Assembly (NCBI RefSeq): GCF_902506555.1
Contig: NZ_LR732707.1
Coordinates: 954,001 to 1,018,000 of the forward strand
Direction: 5' to 3'
DNA: 64,000 nt
Origin: Sphingorhabdus sp. 109
GTDB taxonomy: Bacteria > Pseudomonadota > Alphaproteobacteria > Sphingomonadales > Sphingomonadaceae
Of this stretch, positions 36,854 through 45,400 are shown piece after piece. Position 1 is the stretch's first letter. The number at the start of each line of letters is the position of its first letter. A program made the translations under genes and the position numbers. The notes under the pieces were generated by a model. That model was not told where the DNA came from. It saw only the letters and a program-made list of their open reading frames with translations, and ran no database searches.

Positions 36854-37756
36854 ATGCGTAAAGAAATTGCTGTTTTAACATCTATTGTTTTGGTCGCTGG
36901 AATTCTCACATCTCCGGCCGCACATGCTATGCAGCAAGATCAGACATGCCCTACCGGTGAACAGCTGAAACGCAACCTGGACGCAGCATATTCGAGGTTG
37001 GACGCATCCTATAGCGCTTACGGTATTTTGAGCTGGAACGAGGCGGGACCTTCTGTTCTTGCATCTGATAATAAAATCAATTTTGCGATACGCCAATGCA
37101 CAAATATGCTGAGCAATTCTGGCTGCAACAAGTTGGATAAGAATGCACCCGAGTTTCATGACTGGAATGAATATTGGGATGCCAGATTCAAACGTGACAT
37201 CTACGACAAATCCACACCCAACTTCAACACGCCAGGGATGAACCGTCCTCCGCCTACGTTGCTCAATTGGGCGCAGCGAACACTCAATTGCACCATTGAC
37301 GGCCGCTTTAAAAAAATTACCGAAGATTTACGAAGTGACGCAAGTAGGGACCGCGACCTGTTGCCACCAAGCGCCTCCTACGCCGAGCACCAAATGGAAC
37401 TAAGACAGCGAACCCAACTGACATCGGTGACAACATCGGTCTGCAATGAACTTATTAGGCGCTTAGGATCCGACAAGGGAAAAAGTTCGGGAGAGCTGGG
37501 GGAGCGCTGGTGGTCCATGCTTCAAGCCAGTTACCGGAGCAACAATAAAGCTTGCAATACTGTCCCCGTCAGCTTCGCCAGACAAATCGAAGCAGAATTT
37601 GCTGCCGCGGTTCCCAAACCCACACAGCCTAGCGCACCGAATGCGTCGTCCAACTCAAATTGGTGTGATAGCACATGTCAGCGCCAAAGGACGATCCGCG
37701 ACAATACACCATTGCGCTGTTACGTCTCAAACGGTCGCCGGATATGTAATAAGTAA
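36854..37756 (+). CDS. Exported cysteine-containing protein of unknown function
   Basis: Encodes 300 residues. The start at ATG 36854 (MRKEIAVLTSIVLVAG...AAHAMQQDQ) gives a good signal peptide. The mature protein has regularly placed cysteines (TCPTGEQ, RQCTNML, SGCNKLD, TLNCTIDG, SVCNELI, KACNTV). It ends in a Pro/Ser/Asn linker and a small cysteine-rich tail (WCDSTCQRQRTI, RCYVSNGRRICNK). The tail pattern resembles the C-terminal CTSYSG...CKED tail of the protein at 32920. It is the last member of the exported-protein cluster. Function unknown. Confidence 0.72.
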   Translation: MRKEIAVLTSIVLVAGILTSPAAHAMQQDQTCPTGEQLKRNLDAAYSRLDASYSAYGILSWNEAGPSVLASDNKINFAIRQCTNMLSNSGCNKLDKNAPEFHDWNEYWDARFKRDIYDKSTPNFNTPGMNRPPPTLLNWAQRTLNCTIDGRFKKITEDLRSDASRDRDLLPPSASYAEHQMELRQRTQLTSVTTSVCNELIRRLGSDKGKSSGELGERWWSMLQASYRSNNKACNTVPVSFARQIEAEFAAAVPKPTQPSAPNASSNSNWCDSTCQRQRTIRDNTPLRCYVSNGRRICNK

Positions 37757-37937
37757 CAAAGCGATTATGACTGAGCGCAGTCCCTGTAAGTCATTTATAT
37801 CATTGGATAAATATAGTTGGCGGACAGTCCGCTCAAAGCCAAATCCGACCGGATTGCCGCCTATCCGCTAACGACCCAAAATCAGACATTAGGATTGGTA
37901 AGATTTCATAACTGCCTTCTGCGCACAATTTAGACCC

Positions 37938-37962
37938 TCCCAAGCGAGTGCCTTGCTTGGGA
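37938..37962. terminator. Hairpin between convergent genes
   Basis: TCCCAAGC and GCTTGGGA form a perfect 8-bp stem around a 9-base loop, midway between the converging genes ending at 37756 and 38045. There is no long T-run on either side, so it may be a weak bidirectional terminator rather than a canonical one. A second, shorter palindrome (GCGGACAGTCCGC) is at 37820-37832. Confidence 0.4.
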
Positions 37963-38044
37963 AAGCGGACTTGCCGTTCCAGACTATTAGATCATAACAA
38001 CCCACCATTTCCGTTCAGCAAGACAAGTAGTTCAGTCGGTTTGC

Positions 38045-39685
38045 TTAGTCCAAGATCATTGCTTCGATCAGTGCGCGATTGGAGGCGAGAAGCGCCGCAT
38101 GAAAATCTAGTCCATTGCTAGCAATTACGTTGGCTTGCAATATTAGCTGCATCGCTAAGCGCTCATCGCGCGAGCTGCCGGCGTTCGAGAACAACGCGGC
38201 AGCAATAGTGCCCGATCGGCATGGTGGAGGAAGCTCGTCGTCAAGTCCAATCGAAGGGCAAAATCGAGATCTAGGATCAAGACGGAACAGGAACTCCTGC
38301 AACTCGCCGTTATCAAGATCGTCCAACCATCCTTCTATATCTGTCATCTCGTGGTATGGGTTTTCAAACAAACCTGTGATAGCGCCCTCAGGCACGTCAG
38401 CGTTCGTCATGAATTCGGGAATAAATTCGGGCCATAGCAGAGACTCGTAGTGCCAATTATAGTGTTGCGGTATGAAGCTGTCCCAGCGCGAACTTATACT
38501 TGATTGAACAGCTAACGTGTCCATCTGCGGAAGCACCGGATAGCAGGCCCCAAAATCTTGAGCCTTGCCAGTTAGCCACAGGCCCGCTGGACCGTCCGGA
38601 CGAGGTCTAATTTGCAGCCAGACTTGCCTAGGGACGTCATATGTAAATGGCTTCCAACCAAACCCATGTTCTTCGGAATAGATTATCTCCGGCAATCGTG
38701 CTTGAGGGTCGTCTGGCGAAATGTTCTTCATCACGAGCCATTCGGAAATGAGCTCTTGTTCATCTGCTTCGCATTCGTCAAATCGTTCTCGGCCGGAAGG
38801 GAGATCGTCCAAGAAGTCGTGGGGAATTGCAAAAATACGGCTCTCGTGCCGATATCCAGCGAGTCCAAGGTAGGTCGTAGGGAATTGCCACTCTTCGTCG
38901 TCGTGTCGAGTGCTGGGCTCGAAGCGATAGCTTTCATCGCTTCTTTGCCTATATTGATAGCGCGAAACTTCATCCGCTTTGCGCGAAGCTTCACCTAACG
39001 GTCCTCTAGAGTAGGCATCCCCGTTGTAGCGATCGAGGCTGCGAAGACGCACGGTGAATGGATCGGCGGGGTTCTCATCTTCATATGTCGGCTTCTCAAG
39101 ATCATATGAGTGAATGGCAAACGGAGCCTGATCCATCGCATCCCACAGTTCAACAATATCGGTCTGCTCTTCGATGGCTTCGCAAATCCTGGCGACGTAG
39201 GCGACCATGAGGGTCTGTGCACTGTCTGACCGTAAAGGGACAGTGTTGAGCGCGGGAAGATAATTCGTCCCGCGTAAGACGTCGCGGCAAATTCTTGCGC
39301 GTTCCTTTTCCGAGGTGATGCTCCCGTCCGGATAAAGGCTTTTGGCGGCTTGCTCGATCAGCGCGGACCAGTCGGCGCCATTACTTGCGATGGGATCAGG
39401 CGCCGTTTCACCATCGAAAATAACATAGCGCTTGCGCTTTTCCCAACGGTCACCGTTCCATAATGCATCAAACCATTGGCGAGCCATGTTCTTCGGCTGT
39501 TTTGGTGACAGCTTCTCGGCAATGTCGCCAAGGCGTTTAGCGATCAGAACTGCGTCATCGCGATCGGTTCGAGACGACTGCCGCAGCTTGTTCATTAGCG
39601 ATTGATTGGCATTCGCCTCGCGAGCCTCGTGGGTCGCCTTACTAGGCTTTTCGAATAGTTTGGAAGCATTAATAACATTTTCCAT
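38045..39685 (-). CDS. Large hypothetical protein, accessory region
   Basis: Encodes 546 residues with no recognised family. It has no signal peptide and no membrane segments. The sequence is acidic, with many Trp and Pro-rich turns (IPHDFLDDLPSGRERFDECEADEQE, IYSEEHGFGWKPFTYDVPRQVWLQIRPRPDGPAG). The N-terminal 60 residues look helical and charged. The ATG at 39685 is preceded by AAGGAGAA. The stop of the DUF4258-like gene is only 11 bases upstream, so the two are cotranscribed. The lower GC and lack of core-genome homologues recognised by eye fit horizontally acquired DNA. Confidence 0.65.
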   Translation of the reverse strand: MENVINASKLFEKPSKATHEAREANANQSLMNKLRQSSRTDRDDAVLIAKRLGDIAEKLSPKQPKNMARQWFDALWNGDRWEKRKRYVIFDGETAPDPIASNGADWSALIEQAAKSLYPDGSITSEKERARICRDVLRGTNYLPALNTVPLRSDSAQTLMVAYVARICEAIEEQTDIVELWDAMDQAPFAIHSYDLEKPTYEDENPADPFTVRLRSLDRYNGDAYSRGPLGEASRKADEVSRYQYRQRSDESYRFEPSTRHDDEEWQFPTTYLGLAGYRHESRIFAIPHDFLDDLPSGRERFDECEADEQELISEWLVMKNISPDDPQARLPEIIYSEEHGFGWKPFTYDVPRQVWLQIRPRPDGPAGLWLTGKAQDFGACYPVLPQMDTLAVQSSISSRWDSFIPQHYNWHYESLLWPEFIPEFMTNADVPEGAITGLFENPYHEMTDIEGWLDDLDNGELQEFLFRLDPRSRFCPSIGLDDELPPPCRSGTIAAALFSNAGSSRDERLAMQLILQANVIASNGLDFHAALLASNRALIEAMILD

Positions 39686-39696
39686 CCTAGTTCTCC

Positions 39697-40083
39697 TTAA
39701 TGCAACCAGGCGGCGGTAACCACCGTGCCGTTGCTTGCTTCGATGACATAGGCATTGCGAAATTTTTCGAAGGCACGCGCCTGTGCACCGAGAAATTCTT
39801 CAGCTACCGCCCAAGAACGTTTGTCGAAGCGATAACGCAAAGTTCCGCCGCCGGATGGTGTTGCAGTGGCGAAATCCAATAAAAGTTCGACTGCAGCCTC
39901 CGGTATACAGCGACGTTGCATTTGCGCCTTGGCATGGCGGCTGAGGGGGGAAGGGTTATGGATGGAGTTAAAATAGTGCATAGCGAAGATTACATCCTGT
40001 TCGTTCGTGATGTCTTCTTGTAACGAGCGAGCTGCCTGCAACGCACGGACAGCTTGGATATTTTTCTGGTAATACGCAATCAT
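39697..40083 (-). CDS. DUF4258-like small protein
   Basis: Encodes 128 residues. The C-terminal about 75 residues carry LSRHAKAQMQRRCIPEAAVELLLDFATATPSGGGTLRYRFDKRS and end VIEASNGTVVTAAW. This matches the layout of the DUF4258/BrnT-like fold (H-A-x-x-R-M-x-x-R-x-I start and a final strand for life-history-type V-V-T-x-x). Such folds include RelE-like toxin relatives and phage or plasmid proteins. The N-terminal 50 residues are helical. It is first in a two-gene leftward operon with the 546-residue unknown. A toxin-antitoxin role is possible but unproven. Confidence 0.62.
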   Translation of the reverse strand: MIAYYQKNIQAVRALQAARSLQEDITNEQDVIFAMHYFNSIHNPSPLSRHAKAQMQRRCIPEAAVELLLDFATATPSGGGTLRYRFDKRSWAVAEEFLGAQARAFEKFRNAYVIEASNGTVVTAAWLH

Positions 40084-40585
40084 TATTCTGGCAAAGTATC
40101 TGGCAATTTTGTTGTGGTGCCTTCGCCTTCATGAGGCTCAGGGGTTTCAGCCACCCAGTGTCTTAGCCTTCCACTAGCTGATCTGCTTTGTAGGAGGCGT
40201 CGTCGATACACTAGTCATGGCTCCAAGGGATCAGCTCTGCCAGTAGCCGCAACTGGTGTCCCTCGACTGTTATGGTCAAAGCTGCGCGATTGATTGGCGC
40301 AGGCAGAATATTGTGAGATCAGACAATGGCCGCTCTGGCAATTATCTGTGCCAGTAGTGGGCTCGCTGCCCTTGCGTCATAAAGCCGGCGAGCATGGATG
40401 CGTCCAATTACTGATCTCCAAGTTTTAATCATGCACCCCGAAAACTATCAATCTCTATCGCTTCGAATCGGTTTGGAAATGACGACGTTGGTCGGGAACC
40501 GCAACGTCCGGTCTCAGCGCATCCGACGGGCCATATAAGACCTAAGATAAGGGAGTTCGCCTAAAATCATAAGCTGTCGGCAGAA
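40084..40585. other. Intergenic region between divergent accessory genes
   Basis: About 500 bases with no convincing gene. All frames are interrupted, and no insertion-sequence ends or transposase motifs could be recognised. The stretch separates the leftward 39697/38045 pair from the rightward gene at 40662 and should contain the leftward promoter. The rightward control region at its right end is listed separately. Confidence 0.4.
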
Positions 40586-40601
40586 TGATATCTACATATC
40601 A
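40586..40601. promoter_or_regulatory. Operator-like inverted repeat, upstream copy
   Basis: TGATAT-CTAC-ATATCA, a perfect 6-bp inverted repeat with a 4-base spacer. It ends 8 bases upstream of the -35 hexamer at 40610. A near-identical copy overlaps the -10, with centres 46 bases apart, so both could be bound by the same dimeric protein on nearly the same face of the helix. Confidence 0.6.
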
Positions 40602-40609
40602 CATTTCTA

Positions 40610-40638
40610 TTGACTCGAGGCTTTACATGAGTGATAAG
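40610..40638 (+). promoter_or_regulatory. Sigma-70-type promoter
   Basis: TTGACT (40610-40615), a 17-base spacer and GATAAG (40633-40638) make a good vegetative promoter 24 bases before the ATG of the putative DNA-binding protein. The -10 lies inside the downstream operator-like repeat, which suggests repression by occlusion. Confidence 0.6.
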
Positions 40639-40647
40639 TAAATATCA
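40632..40647. promoter_or_regulatory. Operator-like inverted repeat, copy overlapping the -10
   Basis: TGATAA-GTAA-ATATCA, differing from the upstream copy by three bases within the 16-base unit, and also followed by CA. It covers the -10 hexamer and ends 14 bases before the start codon at 40662. The pair with the upstream copy is the pattern expected for autoregulation by the gene product. Confidence 0.6.
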
Positions 40648-40661
40648 CAAAAGGGCAGGCC

Positions 40662-41558
40662 ATGGATATTCCCACTCTAGATAATGTTGAAACGAATTTG
40701 CGGCACTGCCTGCTTCTGAAGGCGGATGATCTCTATTTTACCCTTGCAGAGCCGCATGGCCATGCGATGCGAAACGACTTTCTAGGTCTTACGGTCGAAG
40801 GGTTGGCCGAAGAGAATCTGTCAGAGAATGACATCGCATCGATCGACCTCGGCCGTTTTGCCGTCGCGGAAAAAATTCGCGGCCTTCACATGATGCTGGA
40901 AGATCGCCGTTTGTCGCTAGATAACGAGCATTTGCCGGATGTAGAGTTCGATCGGAATGACGCGCTCGACTTCCTTGAGCATTTTTTATCAACCCTTCCC
41001 AATGTTGCTTTAGGTGGCATCGATTTCACGTCAGCGAGAAATGGTGAAGTGCGCAAAGTCTACAACCTAGCCTATGCATGGCTAAATTTGATAGAGACTA
41101 TTGAAGGAGCATTTTACGGCGAAACCGAATCCACATTGGCTGTAAACGACTTGGCACTTCTTACGGAACTGGACACGCGGACCGTTCGTAATCGTTGCGG
41201 ACCTGGCAAAATAATCCGGACCAGCACAACGCGAGCCGCGCAGCAGCGTGGCAGAGCCTCTCCTGCATTTGTCTTTCTTCACTCACTTGACGCAATTGAC
41301 TGGCTTAGGAGCCGAAAAGATTTTGTGATTTCCACGATAGATCCGGCTTGGCTTGCGCGGCAACTGCATGATGCCAACCCCGCCAATGCTACGCGTGGGC
41401 TGTTAGTGGCAAGCGTCGTGAATCTCGGCGCGCTGTCGAAAATAGCGCCGGCACACAACGTTACACCAGAACATGCGCGCGATTGGTTTGACGAGGGCCG
41501 CGCGCTACCACCCGCGACCAGGAATTCCCTCATCGAACAGCTCAGAATTACCAATTGA
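40662..41558 (+). CDS. Putative DNA-binding regulator of unknown family
   Basis: Encodes 298 residues, no signal peptide. The N-terminal half is acidic and helical. The middle carries LAVNDLALLTELDTRTVRNRCGPGKIIRT, which reads like a helix-turn-helix (a LALLTELDTRTVRN recognition unit), followed by SLDAIDWLRSRKDF. The C-terminal quarter has another helical NVTPEHARDWFDEGRALP element. No named family fits, but a regulator is supported by the HTH-like segment and by the duplicated operator-like repeats at its promoter. A 119-residue protein follows 22 bases downstream, probably in the same operon. Confidence 0.62.
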   Translation: MDIPTLDNVETNLRHCLLLKADDLYFTLAEPHGHAMRNDFLGLTVEGLAEENLSENDIASIDLGRFAVAEKIRGLHMMLEDRRLSLDNEHLPDVEFDRNDALDFLEHFLSTLPNVALGGIDFTSARNGEVRKVYNLAYAWLNLIETIEGAFYGETESTLAVNDLALLTELDTRTVRNRCGPGKIIRTSTTRAAQQRGRASPAFVFLHSLDAIDWLRSRKDFVISTIDPAWLARQLHDANPANATRGLLVASVVNLGALSKIAPAHNVTPEHARDWFDEGRALPPATRNSLIEQLRITN

Positions 41559-41580
41559 TCCCACCAACAGGAGAATAAAG

Positions 41581-41940
41581 ATGCACTATACAACCGGACT
41601 TTCTAGGCAAACGGCCGAGCTGCACTCGCTAATAATCAGCTGCGTAAACATTGACGAACATCCAAAAGGCCATTCGAAATATGTTCTTCGCTATCGCACG
41701 ACATGCGGCGCCGAGCTCGCGGTAGAAAAACGAGCGAGAACGCCGCTTCTGTATTTCTCGCGTGCGGTCGCAGATGGTCGGATTGATGACCTCGAACCCG
41801 AATTGCTACCCGCCAGCAAGGAAGGTCGAAACAGTAATCTCAATACCCTTGAAACCTTTCGAAATAAGCCATTGGCTCGTCTGCGCGTCACCACGCTCGA
41901 AACCGCACGTAAGGCACTCGATGCCTGCGTGAGCCGGTAA
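41581..41940 (+). CDS. Small hypothetical protein
   Basis: Encodes 119 residues from ATG 41581, with AGGAG upstream. It is basic and soluble, with two halves: a beta-rich start (HSKYVLRYRTTCGAELAVEKRARTPLLYFSRAV) and a helical C-terminus (LARLRVTTLETARKALDACVSR). No family was recognised. It is coupled to the putative regulator upstream. A small hairpin lies 15 bases after the stop. Confidence 0.6.
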   Translation: MHYTTGLSRQTAELHSLIISCVNIDEHPKGHSKYVLRYRTTCGAELAVEKRARTPLLYFSRAVADGRIDDLEPELLPASKEGRNSNLNTLETFRNKPLARLRVTTLETARKALDACVSR

Positions 41941-41954
41941 CGCCCTGCGAGTTT

Positions 41955-41976
41955 GCCCTCGATAGTCGTAGAGGGC
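41955..41976. terminator. Weak hairpin after the 119-residue gene
   Basis: GCCCTC and GAGGGC form a 6-bp stem around a 10-base loop just after the stop. No T-run follows, so a terminator role is uncertain. Confidence 0.3.
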
Positions 41977-42469
41977 GCGCGCAGCCGGCTGTCGCGGAAA
42001 ACACCGGCTGATCGAGCCACCGCGTTACTTTACTGTGGTGTTCGATCCCCCGACGTCGGGTCAAGGCGTGACAGCTCGGAAAGACGGCAACTTTTATCGT
42101 CTAGCTAAAAGAGAAACTCCAAATTGGGGCAATGGCATTAACTTGGAGTCGGTAGATGAACGTTAGCGGCGGGAAGGACTTGGCCGCTGAGGCGGTAACA
42201 TCTATTGTTATTAGCGCAGTGATAAATATTAGTTGCCTACCTCAAAATTGCAATCTGCCAAAGCGCCCGGATTTTCCATCTTGACCATCGGAACCAGGAA
42301 CATCTTGAAGTTTCAAAAAATGGAAAAATTGAAATTGGCGCCCATTCCCGTTACCAATTTCTTTGAATTGGGCGTTGAGCTTCATGCGATTAGGGGACCG
42401 GCGACAAAAGCATCTGGAAATTAAAATCCGCCTATTCTAGTCCGATTGAGCAATCTATTGGAGGGTGAT
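41977..42469. other. Intergenic region upstream of the defence island
   Basis: Nearly 500 bases without a convincing gene. The right half is AT-richer (for example around 42190-42330) and probably carries the promoter of the large ATPase/nuclease gene. The ribosome binding site GGAGGG at 42460-42465 decides the start of that gene. No attachment-site repeat or tRNA was found. Confidence 0.4.
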
Positions 42470-45400
42470 TTGGCACAAGCGGATTTAGGTGCGTTCGAAC
42501 AATCGGAAATCGACAACTCAGAACACACGGAAATTTCGCCTTCCGCCCAGCTCGAAGCCGTTCTCGCTGATCAACTAGAGCACGCGGCAGCGGCATCGGA
42601 CAAAGGCCTCCGGCCCTACGAAAGCCTGCGGAATCTCGGCGAGGTGATCGGCGGCGAATATGGCGACCGGGTCCTGTTTGAATTGTTCCAGAACGCGCAC
42701 GACGCACACGACGAAGGGACTGTCGGCTCTATCCTCCTCAAGCTTGTGATCCACGGCGACGAGCGAGCAGACCTTTTTATAGCGAATACGGGAAAGGGCT
42801 TCACTTGGAGAAACGTCGACGCCATCCGGAACGTTGGGCTGTCTAGCAAGTCGGTTGGAGAGGGGATAGGAAACAAGGGTCTCGGGTTTCGTTCGGTCGA
42901 AACCCTCACCGACGACGTGAGAATCTACTCTCAGGCGGTTGCTAAAAGCGCGGAGGCGTTCGAGGGTTACTGCTTTCGCTTCGCCAATCGTGCCGAGATA
43001 GAACGCGCTGCGAAGCGAGTAACTTCGCCGCAGACGGCCGCCAAAGTGGCACGCGACCTGCCGCGATACCTCGCTGCGATGCCGATCCTGCAACAAAGCA
43101 ACGACATAGCGGAGTTTGCGAAAGAGGGTTTCGCCACCGTCGTCCACCTGCCGATAAAGGGGCGGGCGGCGGTTTCTGTGGCACGCTCGCAAACCACCGC
43201 CCTAGCTGAGCTAGAGGTGCCACTGCTGTTGTTCCTAGATCGTTTGGAGAAGGTCGTCATTGAGATCCACGAAGGAGGCGACGTCACCAGGCGTAGGTTG
43301 ACCCGCAAGGTCGTAAAAAGGCCATCACCGGTAGAGCGGTCGGACATCGAATACGAGATTGTCTCAATTGGGCCCGATCGCCGACGCTACATAGTCGCGC
43401 GGCGACCGGTCGACCGCGAGCGTCTCGGCGAGGCCGTCGAGGCGAGTATCGCCACGGAGGCGCAGTTAGTCAGATGGCGCGATTGGCAGGGTGACCCCAA
43501 GGTGTCGGTCGCGATCCCATTGGCGGCCATCGATGCCGAGCCTGGAAGGATCTATAACTTCCTTCCTATGGCCGCGGAGATGCCGTCACCACTCGACGGG
43601 CATGTCGACGCGCCTTTCTACGCTTCGATCGACCGACGGCGCGCAAACTTCGAGCTCCCACTCAACGCCTTCCTGCTCGACGAGCTCGCCGACACCGCGG
43701 TCCAGGCATCGCTCGAACTCAAGGAGATCTCTGGCCCGACTTACAGGAATGCCATCTTTGATCTGGCCGCTTGGGATCCAGAGGACGTGGACAGGCTCGC
43801 TCGCGTTTGCAAGGTGCACGAGATCGATTGGCGGAACCTCGAGGTCGTTCCCGAGGCTGAAGGCAAAGACGCTTGGTGCTCGTTCGAGGAAGCATACGTA
43901 TGGGAGGAGAAAGGCTACCGTCTTCTGCGGGTGCGGCGTTTGGTCAAGGCAGGGGTCGCTAACTTGGCCGACCCAAACATAGGATCACGCCGTCTCGAGC
44001 GGATTTGCGGAATGCTGAAAACGATCCCACTCAGGGCTGTGCCAAACGAACAGGATTTGGCGGGATGGCTCGAAGCGGTAGCCGCATCGCTTGGATTCGA
44101 CGGATCGTCGCCCAAAACCTGGGGCACATTCTACGAGGAATGCCGGAAGGCGCTTCCCTCAGTCCATGCCCTGAAAGAATTAGGCGGGAGGAAGATACTC
44201 TTAACGCGCGACGGTAGCATCAAGGCCGCCATGAGTATTGAAACGGAGACCCCGGTATTCGTGCGCGATGCCATCGGAAAGCGGAGGAAGGCGGAAGGGG
44301 CGCCGCTGCCGCCGAAGGCGCTCGCAAGCAAGTTCTCCATCCTCGACGACGATGTGTCGCTGACGTCCGAAGTGGTCGCGGATTTCATGAAGGCGGGCCT
44401 CGTAAGGCGATACGACGCACTGGAGGTCCTGGCAGAGCTTCCGGCAACCTTCAGCGAACGTCCTGCCCCCAAGAGACGGGAAGCAGCGCTTAAGTGGGCG
44501 TTCGAAGTTTGGCGTGCGGAAGGATCCAAGTGCCACAAAGTGTTGTCCACGATTGACCTTCACGTCGAGGTTGCGGGAGGATGGAGGCCGGCTCGCGAGG
44601 CACGCTTCTCCGACGGCTGGACAGCACAAGGAAGGAACCTAACAACTTACCTTGCCGAGGCTTCCGCCGTGTCCCCCGACTGCGCTAAGGCCGCCCAGAT
44701 GCTTCTGCGCCCGGAAGCGTCATGGATCCCAAAGTCAGTGGCGCTCCGCAAGGACTGGACGGACTTCCTGCGCGCTGCCGGTGTTGAGGACGGTCTACCG
44801 CTCTTGGCAGACGAGACGGCACCACAAACCGGAGCACCAACCTATATATGGAACGCCTTTCTCAAGACCAAGGATATGGATAAAGGTCGCACCGCTGCTT
44901 GGGTGTCGGCTAATGCCAACGTTGACCTTCCTAACCCTTGGACCGCCTATTCGCGGCAAGGCGAGCTGTGGCGCTTTCCCGGACAACTCGAACACCGCAA
45001 ACTCCCTCCGGAGGCGAGGCGCAGGCTGGCCGAGCTAGCCATGGTGCAGGTCGCACAGCGTGACGCAGGTTGGAAAAATTGGCACCTAGGCAGATACGAG
45101 CGTTGGGGAACAGAACGCAACGAGACCGAACTCCTGACGCCTGCGGCCGTCTTCCTAGCGACGTCACGCTGGATGCCGGTCGACAGCGATGACGAGCGCT
45201 TCCGCCGGCCAGACGAGCTCTGGGCGAGCACTGACGGGCGGCGGCGACCGCCGCGCTACGTAGATCGGCCGAGGGACAGGCTGGTCGAGATGATCGAGAC
45301 CGACGAGGGCCTAGCGTCTGTCATGTTCTCCCCGCCAATCAACTTGCGTAACTGGTCTGACCCAGAACAGATACCGCTCAAGTTGGCAGCAATGGCGACG

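Noticed and set aside
40084-40585. Degraded insertion sequence in the gap between divergent accessory genes
   Set aside because: No transposase motif, terminal inverted repeats or target duplication could be identified.
42036-42062. TTCGATCCC sequence reminiscent of a tRNA T-arm, which would mark an integration site
   Set aside because: The flanking bases do not form a T-stem, and no acceptor or anticodon arms were found.
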